Shown here: positions 10,639 to 20,292 of the stretch, piece after piece | Layout: each line of letters starts with the position of its first letter | Position numbering within the stretch: position 1 is the stretch's first letter | DNA from: Lactarius indigo | Taxonomy: Eukaryota; Basidiomycota; Agaricomycetes; Russulales; Russulaceae | Assembly: GCA_025766275.1 (NCBI GenBank) | Contig: JAFKAC010000148.1 | Coordinates: forward strand, 1-64,000 | Direction: 5' to 3' | DNA: 64,000 nucleotides | The notes under the pieces: model-generated | The model's input: the letters and a program-made list of their open reading frames with translations, nothing else | Databases searched by the model: none | What the model was told of the DNA's origin: nothing | Translations under genes and position numbers: made by a program

Positions 10639-12346
10639 CGCTGAGATGATGAGATAGACGATTACAATATGTTTTTTTACATATCATTCCTACGCACCCC
10701 ACCTCATTCAAGTTTGCGATCGTCCTCTGTTATCTTCACCCCTCAAGTATCCAATGATCTTCGTACAGAGTCTTTCCCTACTAGCGTAGACATCTTTTAT
10801 TGGTGGATATCACACACCCCGCAAAACGCTATCAGGCTCTCGGAGCCCACAAAACTAACGACTTGGCGTCAAGAGAACGCGTATAAGCCTTTGCAAATCC
10901 CCTCGCTCTCGAAGAACGTTTTCTGCTCTGGCGAGACGGGCTGCTGTCTTGTTCTCTCTTCGTCACCCGTCGCTGCTTCCTCGATCATCAACTTGTCCGA
11001 TCCCAACGTCGGCAGAACACCGCTTCCTGTTGCCTCATTACCCATAAATATCTTCACGCAGCAGGGCAAGGCACCCGCCAAGGCTTCTTCTACCAAGCAA
11101 GAGGCGATCACTCGCACTTTTTGCCTGTTCGATGAGGATGCCGCCGCCATCCCTTTGATGCACATAAAAGAAACTGTTTCGTTCGACCTAGACAAGGTGA
11201 TTCGTTCGGATGTTTTAGTCTCCAGGCCCGATGACAGATTACAAGCGCCGCAGAAACTGTGGGATAGCGGGATTGGCTTGAGCGCGTGGCTGGTTCGCCT
11301 TTCGGCTGCTGCTGCGTCTCAGCCCGCCCTCGTGCAGGAGCTCAGGAGCAGGCTGTTCGCGCCAAAGGAATGCTACGTCATTGAATTAGGTTTCGCATCG
11401 CATTGTGCTGCTCGGGAGGAAGGCTGATTTAGACTCGTTCACAATAGGTGCCGGGACTGGGATAGTCTCGCTGGTCCTTGCGGCCCTGCGCTCCTCAGAC
11501 ACCGCCAGTGCTTCCCACGAAACTCACATATTCTCCACAGATCTCTGTGAGCAAGATACTCTCTCGTCTTTTTTTTCTTCACTAGATCCGTCTTTTTAAA
11601 GCATCGTCGATGGAGCTGATGAACTATAACATACACGCCAACAGTGCGCTCTATCCCTATTGCCCCCCAACCGCGCTTCCCCTTGATTGGGACGAAGAGG
11701 AGCTTCCCGAGGCAGTCCGCGGGCGGCACGGGGGCTTTGACTTAGTGGTGCAAGTCCCATTCTTCTCTTTGAATAATGGAGAAGTATTCATTTCAATATC
11801 CTAGAATGGCAGACGTTGCGTATAACACATCCTCCTTCCCCGCTCTCCTCAGCACGCTCACGTCTCTTCTCGCGTTGAGCGGTGACGGTGATGGCGCAGC
11901 AGCTGGAGCAAGAGAGCCGCTAGTGCTACTAGCGTACAAGGAGCGCGACCCCTGCGAGCGACGGCTCTGGGACATGATGGCGCGCCAGGTCGGCATCGTG
12001 CTCGAGCGTGTTGGCAGTGAGGCTGGCGCGGGGGGTCCCCCAGTCGAGATCTGGATGGGGAAAAGGGTTGCAAAAAACATGGTTGACGACTTTACAGCGT
12101 CAGGCCAATGACCCATGTAAAAATAGTCCAGCACTACACATTATCAAATCGCGTTATGGACGTTCCCTGAATTTCAGGGCATGAGGCAGACACACCTCGC
12201 ACTTCATTCTGCAGCTGAATTGGACTACGACTCACATGGTTGGTACGGGTAGTGAGAGTAGCTTCCTCAGAGCTTCCTCGGAGCTTGGTTCATTATTCAC
12301 ATCACCAATGGGCACTCAGGGGTTTGTCTAGGTCTGCCCTTGACAT
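10639..12346 (+). repeat. Right arm of large inverted repeat
   Basis: The inverted counterpart of 511-2145, collinear through the whole methyltransferase gene including its introns. It carries an extra ~73 bp at 12235-12309 compared with the left arm. Differences are scattered substitutions at roughly the 2% level by eye, including in introns, so the duplication is fairly recent or has been homogenised by gene conversion. Confidence 0.93.
10669..12111 (+). CDS. Family-16-type S-adenosylmethionine methyltransferase, copy 2
   Basis: The paralogue of the gene at 676-2115 in the opposite orientation. Exons are 10669-11389, 11448-11546, 11602-11749 and 11805-12111, which sum to 1275 nt (424 aa) with no disruption. 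The SAM-binding ELGAGTG spans intron 1. Intron 2 ends TTTTTAAAG (TTTCAAAG in copy 1), joining TDL to SSSMELM. Intron 3 begins GCAAGT and is GC-AG. The C-terminus is one residue longer (Gln) because a stop shifted. Substitutions against copy 1 include changes around residue 90 (Cys/Glu/Gly here, Gly/Gly/Asp there). Upstream of base 10639 nothing is shared with copy 1, so the two copies have different promoters. Either copy may be the source. The protein target is unknown; a lysine methyltransferase role is inferred from the family. Confidence 0.85.
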
Positions 12347-12849
12347 ACCACTAGACTGATTGACCAAATTCTCGCCGCTAATCTCGAATCAGCCACTGCC
12401 CAGCCTCCCTTCCGAGTTCTGATGTACCGCTCCCACCGACCGGACCTCTCAGGTGTGTCCAGTACCCACCAATTGACCGAGTACTCACCGCCGATCTCCA
12501 ATTAGCGCTTGTTTGCTGTCCCTGCCAGGTCCCACCTCGCAAATAGAAAGCTTGCTCAAGGTCGTGGCGGCAAGAAACAAAGGAACGTATGCGCTCAACT
12601 TGAAGGTGCCTCCTTCAGCACTCCCGTGGTGACTGGAATGAGCGTTGACCTCGTGGTACAGACGAGAGTCACAGAGATGCAACGAAAATCAGCGCGCTCC
12701 CGGACAACGTCTAGCTTGAAATATTTGACTTATCGACACCAATATCGAACCACCATTCCCCTTGTATAGATTGGCTCCCACTGGCGCACGTATGCCAAAG
12801 ATGGCGACAAGTCGTTTTTTTTTTTGGGCCATGACAAATCGTATTTGCT
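12347..12849. other. Spacer with possible N-terminal remnants of the F-box pseudogene
   Basis: No intact gene. An open plus-strand frame at 12509-12769 lies directly upstream of the degenerate F-box/LRR-like gene and may be its decayed 5' part, but its sequence is not recognisable. A T10 run occurs near 12812-12825. Confidence 0.35.
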
Positions 12850-13990
12850 TCACCACGCCGTCTCAATCTCTGCACATACGGCACTCCTGTCAGGAAGAAC
12901 CTGGGTATCTGGCCGGGCTTTCCGATTGTTATTGACTACCACCATCCCGATCTTACGAGGGGCATCATTCCTGAAGACGAAGACAATGTCGTTTCTGCAC
13001 TCGACTCGGAGAGCCTCGATCGTGTGTGCTCCATTGGACTTCACGTAGAGAGTTCGCAGTTGAGAAAGATTGCCAAGGTGATGCAGGAACCATTCCCAAT
13101 GCTAAAATGTCTTGAAGTTTCCTCCGATGATGGAAATACACCTATCCTTCCCAATAAAATATTGGGAGGATCTGCACGATGTCTACAGATGGCCTTCCTA
13201 CGTGGGATCTCCTTTCCAACCTTGCCAATACTTCTTTTGTCGGCAAGCGGTCTCGTCACTTACAGTCTTTGCAAAACACCCCCGACTGGTCACATTCTAA
13301 CCTGAGGCGATGGCAGTGGGTTTGGCCGCGTTTCTCAGGCTCGAAATCCTTGTCATTGAATTCCGATTGGCTACCCCACGCCCTGATCGAATGCACCCGC
13401 CTCCCGTTACGGGGGCCGTCCTCTCTGCTCTCATCTCCTTTCGATTTAGAGGCGCTAGTGAGTATCTGGAGGACCTAGTTTCCCGAATCGATGGCCTTCG
13501 ACTGGACCAGATCTTCACAACTTACTTGAATCAGCTCGTTGACTTTCAAGTTGCGCAATTCTTCAAGTTTTTCAGTCGCTCGGTTGGCCCCAAGTTAACC
13601 GCATTCGTGCGTGCACAAGTCAGCTTTTTCAGTGACTGTGTTGCCTTCACCACGTATCGCCACGCACAGCACCCAAATTAGCACGTTGCTAGGACTGTCA
13701 TCTCATGCAAAGAGATTGATTGTCAGGTTTCCCACATGGCTCAGTTGCTCAGCCAATCTTCCGCCACACTCTCCAATGTGGCCCATCTCAAGCTCAAGCA
13801 TAAGGACCACCAATCCAAGGGTACAGACGACATCGAATTCTACTCCTCCACCAATTCCCCACGTGCAAACGTTGCATGTATCTCGGGAGCTCGCGGGACG
13901 CGTTGCTCTTGCACTAGAAGACACTGCGGAAGATATGGTCGCCGAAGGATTGCCATCCCTCGACCTGATTCCCTCGACCTGATTTGCTGA
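12850..13990 (+). pseudogene. Degenerate F-box/LRR-type protein gene
   Basis: The translated pieces read as one basidiomycete F-box-associated protein of the large WYREVALSD-type family, but the reading frame is broken. The frame open from about 12930 to 13305 runs into a stop where TCACATTCTAACCTGAG appears, and homologous reading resumes in another frame at 13310. That second frame has an in-frame TAG at 13679-13681, then continues in the same frame from 13682 through VSHMAQLLSQSS. A further shift near 13840 is needed to reach a segment like LHVSRELAGRVALALED, read in a third frame. Three independent lesions make a working gene unlikely. No F-box itself is visible at the N-terminus. The family identity is from memory of its general style and is moderately sure. 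Confidence 0.65.
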
Positions 13991-14639
13991 GCAGGCCAGC
14001 CGGCATCGTCCATTAAGAGGTTTGTCGCCACCCGCCAGCTTTCTGATCGCCCTGTAACCGTCGTCGATACGAAAACGGAGTTTGATGAAAGACGACTCCT
14101 ACGTTAGCAAATGAGATAATGTTCCCCTCGGTTGCGTATTCTATGGCTCGGCGTTTCGCAGTTCTAATCACCCTTCTGTCACATTCGGCCTGAGGAGGTA
14201 ACCATACACACATGCGAGTATAGGACCCTCCCCCGATTCACCTTACAACTGTCCGGTTAGATCTCAACTATCGCACAGTCGTATGAGCATATGTGAATGG
14301 ATGATTGCCGGAATGACGTTATACTTGCGCCAGTTTCTCGCACCCAAACCAAATGCGAAGGGTACATTAGTGAGTCTTCAATCGATCTCATAGCCCTGAT
14401 CATGGGCGTCTACACAAACAGACGGAGTTGGTGTAAGTGCAACAACGACATCGTCGTAAGATTTGATTGTTTTGCCGGCGGAGTTCCAGTCCGCCTTCAT
14501 TGTATAATTGACTCTAAAAGGTTGTCGTCAGGGAAGTGAAAGCAAGCGCTTTATTGATTGTACGAAGATATGAAATCTTTCGCATCTCGGTCATCTGTGG
14601 ACGAGACAAATCAGAAGGAATGGGGTCTACCGTGACAAA
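13991..14639. other. Spacer, nothing recognised
   Basis: About 650 bp without a recognisable gene, RNA gene or repeat. Short open frames on both strands do not resemble known proteins. Confidence 0.4.
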
Positions 14640-15013
14640 AGGATTTGCCCACGAAGACGACGTCCTTGGGCGGCTGCGCGGCGGCTTTGACCCAGTCGTG
14701 CTTCTCTTTTCCTTCCTCTCGACGATCATAATTCATTTCACCCATTCTTGAATGGCAGACATCGCACACAATACGCTCATCTCTTCTTGCGTTGAGCGGT
14801 CGTGATGACGGCGCAGCAGCGGGACTCGGATCTCAGGGGCCGCTGGTGCTGCTCGCGTACAAGGAGTTCGACCCCGGCGAGCGATGGCCTAGAGACACGA
14901 TGGCAGCGCGCCAGGTCGGCGTCGCGCTTGAGCGTATCGGCAGTGAAGCTGGCGCGGAGGACGCCTCCCGTCCAGATCTGGATGGGGTAAACTTCGTGGC
15001 GCCGGGCTGATGA
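14640..15013 (+). pseudogene. Third, decayed methyltransferase fragment
   Basis: This matches only the 3' third of the two methyltransferase copies. The tail of exon 3 (an acidic stretch then RGGFDPVV at 14650-14700), the intron 3 region, and exon 4 starting MADIAHNT at 14754 are present. Exon 4 has lost about 30 bp after MADIAHNT and shifts frame, then continues as LVLLAYKEFDPGERW to a stop at 15008-15010. The sequence is much more diverged than copies 1 and 2 and the intron donor is no longer recognisable. It lies 130 bp from the copia element. It is probably the remains of an older duplication. Confidence 0.75.
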
Positions 15014-15143
15014 TCCGCGTTAGACGTCCTATGATTCAAGTTTTTCTTATGTCGTCAAAACGACCATCGTAAGTTTCCCCGCCACCGTTTGTAATGTCGG
15101 GTTCCTGTGTATTCTTTCTCTCCTTTCTGTAGGTGGTGTTGCT
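15014..15143. other. Flank and left target-site duplication of the copia element
   Basis: Non-coding flank. The last five bases, TTGCT (15139-15143), are repeated directly after the other end of the element at 28655-28659. Confidence 0.9.
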
Positions 15144-15744
15144 TGATGAACAGCAAGATGGAACCTATACTCACAGTGGGACAAAGTACTGTGGTGAGAT
15201 AGAGGTAGCAACTGGTAAGCAGCAGAGGGGAAGTCTTGCAAGTGAAGCAGAAGTAAAGTCTGGCACACAACAGTGAGGAACTGATATTACATTGGAGAGG
15301 AGGAAACATACCTGGCACACAACAGTGAGGAACTGATGTGGACCAGGAGCGTACAAGCCTACTACTTATACTATACAGGGCAGTGACACTACTACAAGGG
15401 AAGTAACATAGAGTCACACAATACAAGAGACGTTGTTCTACATGTGGGACAAAGGAGTGTGCTAATGGAGAACAAGGAGCGCAAAACAAAGAGAGTCCAG
15501 ACTAAGATGATATCATAGTGATATCACAATAAAGATAACGCTAGAAAAAGAACAAAGGAAGGAGTACAATGAAGAGTCCGGAGTAGTCCATATGATGTCA
15601 TTGTACAGTGATGTCATAGAAGTTCTAGATTGTACAGATCAAACCAAATCTAATCTAAAAGCGGTCCTAATTAATCTACAGCAGTCCATATCTGTAAGTC
15701 TGGTCCGTTAGAGCCGCTAAGTGCGCAAGGGTCACTTATCAACA
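15144..15744 (-). repeat. Copia 3' LTR
   Basis: A 601-bp long terminal repeat, identical to 28054-28654. On the plus strand it starts TGATGAACAG and ends CTTATCAACA. It contains a 25-bp internal direct repeat (15261-15285 and 15313-15337) and, in the element sense, two copies of TGACATCA in the U3-side half. The purine-rich CACGGGGAGA just inside it (about 15745-15755, minus strand) fits a polypurine tract. Confidence 0.97.
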
Positions 15745-15763
15745 TCTCCCCGTGATCTACAAT

Positions 15764-17704
15764 CTAAGTACACAAGAGTCCCATGTCATCATTGTGCTTC
15801 TGCAGCAGGACACGCGGTAGTGACTTTGTGAAGCCGTCCGCAACCATATCTACAGTAGGAGTTCTAATGAGGGTGATGGTCCCCTTTTCGATGTACTCCC
15901 TGATAACATGATGCCGTATGGCAATGTGCTTAGACCGTCTGCCAGTGACAGGGTTCAAGGCCAAATCAATGGCACCCTTATTGTCACCATGTAGTGGGAT
16001 GGGGTCGTCGACCTCGTACCCGAGTTCCGTGAGGAAGCTCTGATACCACGCAGCCTGGTTAGCCGCGTCGGTCATGGCCATGTATTCTGCTTCCGTTGTG
16101 TTTTGGGCAACAGTCTTTTGCTTGCGCGAAGACCAGCTTATTGCACTGTTAGCTAGTAAGAACACATAACCAGAGGTGGAGTGGCGGTCATCAGTCTGAT
16201 CAGCCAGACTGGAATCAGTGTAGCCATGAAGGCCATCGCCATTGGCGCCATCGTAGATAATACGCATGTCCATAGTTCCCACTAAGTAGGACAGGACATA
16301 TTGCGCAAGTCGCAGATGTTGTGGTGAAGGATTCGCTGCGTACTGCGCCAAACGTGACACAGCGAAGGAGATATCTGGCCTAGTGCCAATCTGCACATAA
16401 AGCAGACTCCCAATAAGAGATTGGTAGTGAGAGATATCTGAGGCAGTTGCCTGCGACGTATATTTAACCAGGTGCTCGTCAGCACCAGCGGGCAAGGGTG
16501 TGTTGTGTGGTGTGGCATCAGACATGCCAAAGCGTTCAAGGACATCCTTGATGTAGCCAGACTGATCTATTTCGATGTGTCTAAGGGAGCGGTTGCGCAC
16601 AATGCGCATACCAAGATAAGACTCTATCTCCCCGAGATCTGTCATCTCATAGCGTTCAGACAAATCTGACTTCAAACGCTTAATACCACTCAGCGAGGGA
16701 CCCAGTATAGTGATGTCGTCAACATAGACAATAACGAAGAGTGGATCATACCCCTCTCGTTGAGGCATCACATATATGCCAGCATCAGCAAACGTCTGCT
16801 TAAAGCCGAGTGCAGTGAGCACTCCATGGAATTGCAAGTTCCATGCGCGGGAGGCCTGTTTGAGACCATAGATCGCCTTAACTAGGCGACACACCTTCGT
16901 CTCAGAGCCAGTGACAGTGAAACCTTGTGGCTGCTCCATGTAAATCTCCTCGTCAAGCACACCATTGAGAAAAGCAGACTTAACATCCATCTGATGGATG
17001 TGCCAGTCCTCCAGCACGGCCAACGCCAGAAGTAAACATAGCGACTCAAATCGTGCGACGGGAGAGAAGGTTTCATCAAAATCTACGCCAGGGATCTGCG
17101 TGAATCCCTTAGCCACCAGGCGAGCTCTGTAGCGGCCATCCGCTTTGAGCTTAAAGACCCATTTGGATTTTACTGCCTTGCGATTAGGCGGGAGATCCAC
17201 TAACTCCCAAGTCCCATTCTTAGCTAGGGCGTCCATTTCATACTGACACGCCTTAGTCCACTCATCTGCAGCTGCAGACCGCATGGCCTCTGTATAAGTT
17301 GCAGGGTCTCGGCCCACAAAGGCGGCAGCCAGTAACTCCGCATACCCCAGACGCCTGCCGCGCCATGCCGCATTGTCCGTATTGGAGTAACACGGATTGG
17401 GGACAGGGGCACGAGCACTGCTCCTTGGTGCATTGTCCATCTCGCGCAACAGCTGACTATGCTGTGCACGATCCTCAAATCCCCCAGGCATTTCTGGTGA
17501 GGGAGGAGGGACATGGCGCATGATGCGCGTTGCACTAGGACGCGGCGGGGGTGAAGTGGGAGTGACTTGCTCACGCTTTGGTGTGGTGGGCAAAGCTGGC
17601 AGAGCAGGTGGTGGAGTGGTGGGGCGTGGTTGGACTTGTGGGGGGTCTAGGAGCTTTTCAACATCCTCCTCCTCACTACTACTGGAGTGTGCAGGGGAGG
17701 GGGC
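15764..17704 (-). CDS. Copia reverse transcriptase-RNase H half of Gag-Pol
   Basis: This is the part of the copia polyprotein after the single in-frame TGA at 17705-17707; the same frame continues without another stop to 15764. Near residue 100 from the internal start is WVFKLKADG, then ARFESLCLLLALA. The reverse transcriptase catalytic motif YVDDITIL lies at about 16716-16727. The copia RNase H segment TEAEYMA is followed by DNKGAI and the family's KHIAIRHH. All core catalytic aspartates are visible. The protein would be made only by read-through of the TGA or from an internal start, so in the present copy it is probably not made normally. The interrupted site is in the low-complexity linker between integrase and RT. 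Confidence 0.9.
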   Translation of the reverse strand, partial: APSPAHSSSSEEEDVEKLLDPPQVQPRPTTPPPALPALPTTPKREQVTPTSPPPRPSATRIMRHVPPPSPEMPGGFEDRAQHSQLLREMDNAPRSSARAPVPNPCYSNTDNAAWRGRRLGYAELLAAAFVGRDPATYTEAMRSAAADEWTKACQYEMDALAKNGTWELVDLPPNRKAVKSKWVFKLKADGRYRARLVAKGFTQIPGVDFDETFSPVARFESLCLLLALAVLEDWHIHQMDVKSAFLNGVLDEEIYMEQPQGFTVTGSETKVCRLVKAIYGLKQASRAWNLQFHGVLTALGFKQTFADAGIYVMPQREGYDPLFVIVYVDDITILGPSLSGIKRLKSDLSERYEMTDLGEIESYLGMRIVRNRSLRHIEIDQSGYIKDVLERFGMSDATPHNTPLPAGADEHLVKYTSQATASDISHYQSLIGSLLYVQIGTRPDISFAVSRLAQYAANPSPQHLRLAQYVLSYLVGTMDMRIIYDGANGDGLHGYTDSSLADQTDDRHSTSGYVFLLANSAISWSSRKQKTVAQNTTEAEYMAMTDAANQAAWYQSFLTELGYEVDDPIPLHGDNKGAIDLALNPVTGRRSKHIAIRHHVIREYIEKGTITLIRTPTVDMVADGFTKSLPRVLLQKHNDDMGLLCT

Positions 17705-19770
17705 TCACATTGGTGGTAATGCCAGCGGGTGAGGCACGGCAGTCACTGTTGTGCTAGGCACGACTGGTGGTGAAGGTGTGGGGTGTGTCTCAACACCCTG
17801 GAGGGACGGAAAGCTACTCTCGTCGAATGTCACATCCCTGGACACTCGAACGGAGCGGGTTGAGCGATCCCAGAGCTTATAGCCCTTAGATTTGGGCTCA
17901 AACCCAATAAGTGTGACCTCAATGGCCTTCGCATCTAATTTGCGACGCTTATCAGCGGGTACGTGCATGTACCCCTTGCATCCGAAGACGCGAAGATGTG
18001 AGACATCAGGCACTTTGCCAGAGTGCCAGAGCTCATAAGGAGTGCGCCACTTAAGCCCACGGACTGGAGAGCGATTATAGATGTGCACAGCTGCACACAC
18101 CGCATGCTCCCAGAAGCCTTTAGACATGCCAGCTGTGTGGAGCATGGACATTGCCTTATCCATAATGGTGCGGTTAAACCGCTCGGCTTTCCCATTGGAC
18201 TGTGGTGAACCCGGCATTGTGAGGTGATGCTCTATCCCTTTCTGCTTAAGAGTGTCCTGCGTGACACTCGACATGTATTCGCCACCGCGGTCAGAGTGCA
18301 GAGCGCGCAATTTATGGCCAGACTGGGTTTCACCCCAGGCCAAATACATCTGCAGCGACTTAGCAAACTGATCCTTTGACTTAAGGAAGTGGACCACAGT
18401 GAACTTAGTGTGGTCGTCTATGAAGGTGGCTGTGTAGGTCGAGCCTTGCAAGGACTGAGTTTGCATAGGACCGGCGAGGTCACTGTGCACAATCTCAAAT
18501 TGACGAGTTGTCCTTTTGTTGGAGGACGCAGAAAAGGGTTGGCGAGTGGATTTACCCATCTCGCACCCACGGCAGACTGTGTGGGCCGTGGTGGAGCTAT
18601 CTATGTCCATGCCAGTAGTGGCAGAGGGACCATGCGCCTTCAGCGCCGCAGAGGATATGTGTCCCATGCGTTGATGCCAGATATCAAGTGTGGCAGCACT
18701 TGATTTTGTGTGGGCGTTGAGGCCGACGCTGGCTGCGTCCAACCAGTACAGGTTGTCCTCAAGGTAGCCTTTGGCCACACACTTTTGGTTGACAGATATT
18801 TTAAATGAGCCACTGTCAAAGGCAATCTCAGCACCCTTTTGTGCTAGGGCGCGCGTCGACAAGAAGCGCGTCTTCACCTGTGGTAGGTGTAGCACATTAC
18901 TGAGGGTGATAGAGATACCCTGGCTCGTTGTAAAGATGACAGACCCGACACCCACTTGGTCTATTGTGGACTTATCCCCCAGGCATACAGTGCCTTTAGT
19001 TGGGGTGTAGTCCTTGAAGTCAGACCGATGTGGTGTAATGTGGTGTGTAGCACCACTGTCCATCATCCAACGCACACACGAGGCAGCATACAAGGCAACA
19101 CCGATTGATTCAGAGGCCCAATCTATCTTGGGCTCTACGACCTCTGTGATGGAGGCGGTGGTAGGTACTAGGACATGACTATTGGCAGCCTTGTTGCCTG
19201 CTTTCTCCTTCTCCTTTGCGTCAGCCTCATCCTTCTTCCTCCTCCTGCAGTCAGGCTTGATATGGCCCTTTTTGTTGCAGTAGTGGCAAGTAAGACCAGA
19301 GTGGTCCTTCTTGCCCTTCTTGCCCGTCGACTTGACAGGGGCCACCTTGTTGAGGGAGGAGCCAGAGGGCCCGGAGCGGCGAGCCTCTTCCGACACTATG
19401 CGCGCTATGATCTCAGCGTGCTTGAGTGCAGACGGGGCTCCACTGGCGAGGATGGTAGAGGCCAACACCTCATAAGAGGGCGGCAGTGCGTGGAGGAGAA
19501 TGAGACAGAATTGGGTGTCAGTGACACCCATCTGTGCGTTGGAAAGAGCAACCCGTAGCTCATTGAGCTTGGCCAATTGAGAGGCCATGGGTGCGGAGTC
19601 GTCGAGGCGGGCTTGAGTTAGCTGGATCCATAGATTGAAGATAGTGGTGCTGCCCGAAGCACCAGCGTATACGTCTCTGAGCTTGTCCCATTTGGCTTTG
19701 AAGGTGGGATAGGCGGCATTGTCGGCAACGAGGGAGTAGACGTCAGGTTTGAGGTAAAGGCGGAGATACG
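17705..19770 (-). pseudogene. Copia gag (C-part), protease and integrase, ending at a TGA
   Basis: Minus-strand frame of the copia polyprotein from the gypsy insertion point to the TGA at 17705-17707. In order it has a gag segment, a CCHC zinc knuckle (CHYCNKKGHIKPDC, near 19265-19310), an aspartic protease with DSGATHHI, an integrase zinc finger beginning HQRMGH, and the integrase catalytic core with HSDRGGEYMS and KAERFNRTIMDKA. It is called broken because its N-terminus is separated from this part by 7.2 kb of gypsy DNA. When the insertion and one CCTTC copy are ignored, 26968-27271 plus 15764-19770 sum to 4311 nt, an exact multiple of three, so the frame was continuous before insertion. 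Confidence 0.9.
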
Positions 19771-19775
19771 CCTTC
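19771..19775. repeat. Target-site duplication of the gypsy element (left copy)
   Basis: CCTTC here and at 26968-26972 flank the gypsy LTRs exactly, marking a 5-bp staggered integration into copia gag. Confidence 0.95.
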
Positions 19776-20200
19776 TGTTACGGTTCCGAGGGACCGTACG
19801 TTGACTGAGTCACGTGGAGCCGAGCTCAACACACTGCGTAGAGTCGGGACTCGTGTTTCAGCACAAGTCAAAGGTTCGGGGGTTACTAGGCTCAACTCAG
19901 AGAGTATCGCTAGCGAGAGGGGATAGTGCGCGAGTTTCTGAGGCAAGGCAAACTAGATCGGATTTGAGAACTAAGAGTAGACAAGGGATTCCGTGCTACT
20001 CTGTACTACGCTTTATACTCGTACATACTGGTGTTTATCGGGACTATTTTCTTAGGCCACGTCACAGAGGCTGACGCGTCGTACTACGTGTCAAATGGCA
20101 CCATAAGGCGTGCTCGTTGCAATACCAGAACTTCTGTAAAACTTTCGGGGTTGTGAGCGCGTTGCGTGACGTGACGTCACGATGTCACGTGACCGTGACA
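19776..20200 (-). repeat. Gypsy 3' LTR
   Basis: 425 bp, starting TGTTACGGTT and ending ACCGTGACA on the plus strand. It differs from 26543-26967 at three sites: CACA versus CACG, GTCGTA versus GTCATA, and TTGCGTG versus TTGCATG. A purine-rich AGTAGGGGGGCTA just inside (20201-20213, minus strand) fits the polypurine tract. Confidence 0.95.
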
Positions 20201-20292
20201 TAGCCCCCCTACTAGGCCAAGTCGTCTCGACTGGCGCGACTGGCCGCGTGAGTGAAATCGTAATCGTGTCGAAAAATATAGTGTTCGGGGCG

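Noticed and set aside
15014..15143. Further methyltransferase homology up to the copia element
   Set aside because: After the stop at 15010 no similarity to the 3' flank of copies 1 and 2 was visible.
19175..19558. 127-codon plus-strand frame inside the copia element
   Set aside because: Antisense shadow of the gag-protease frame, with a biased hydrophobic composition and no domain.
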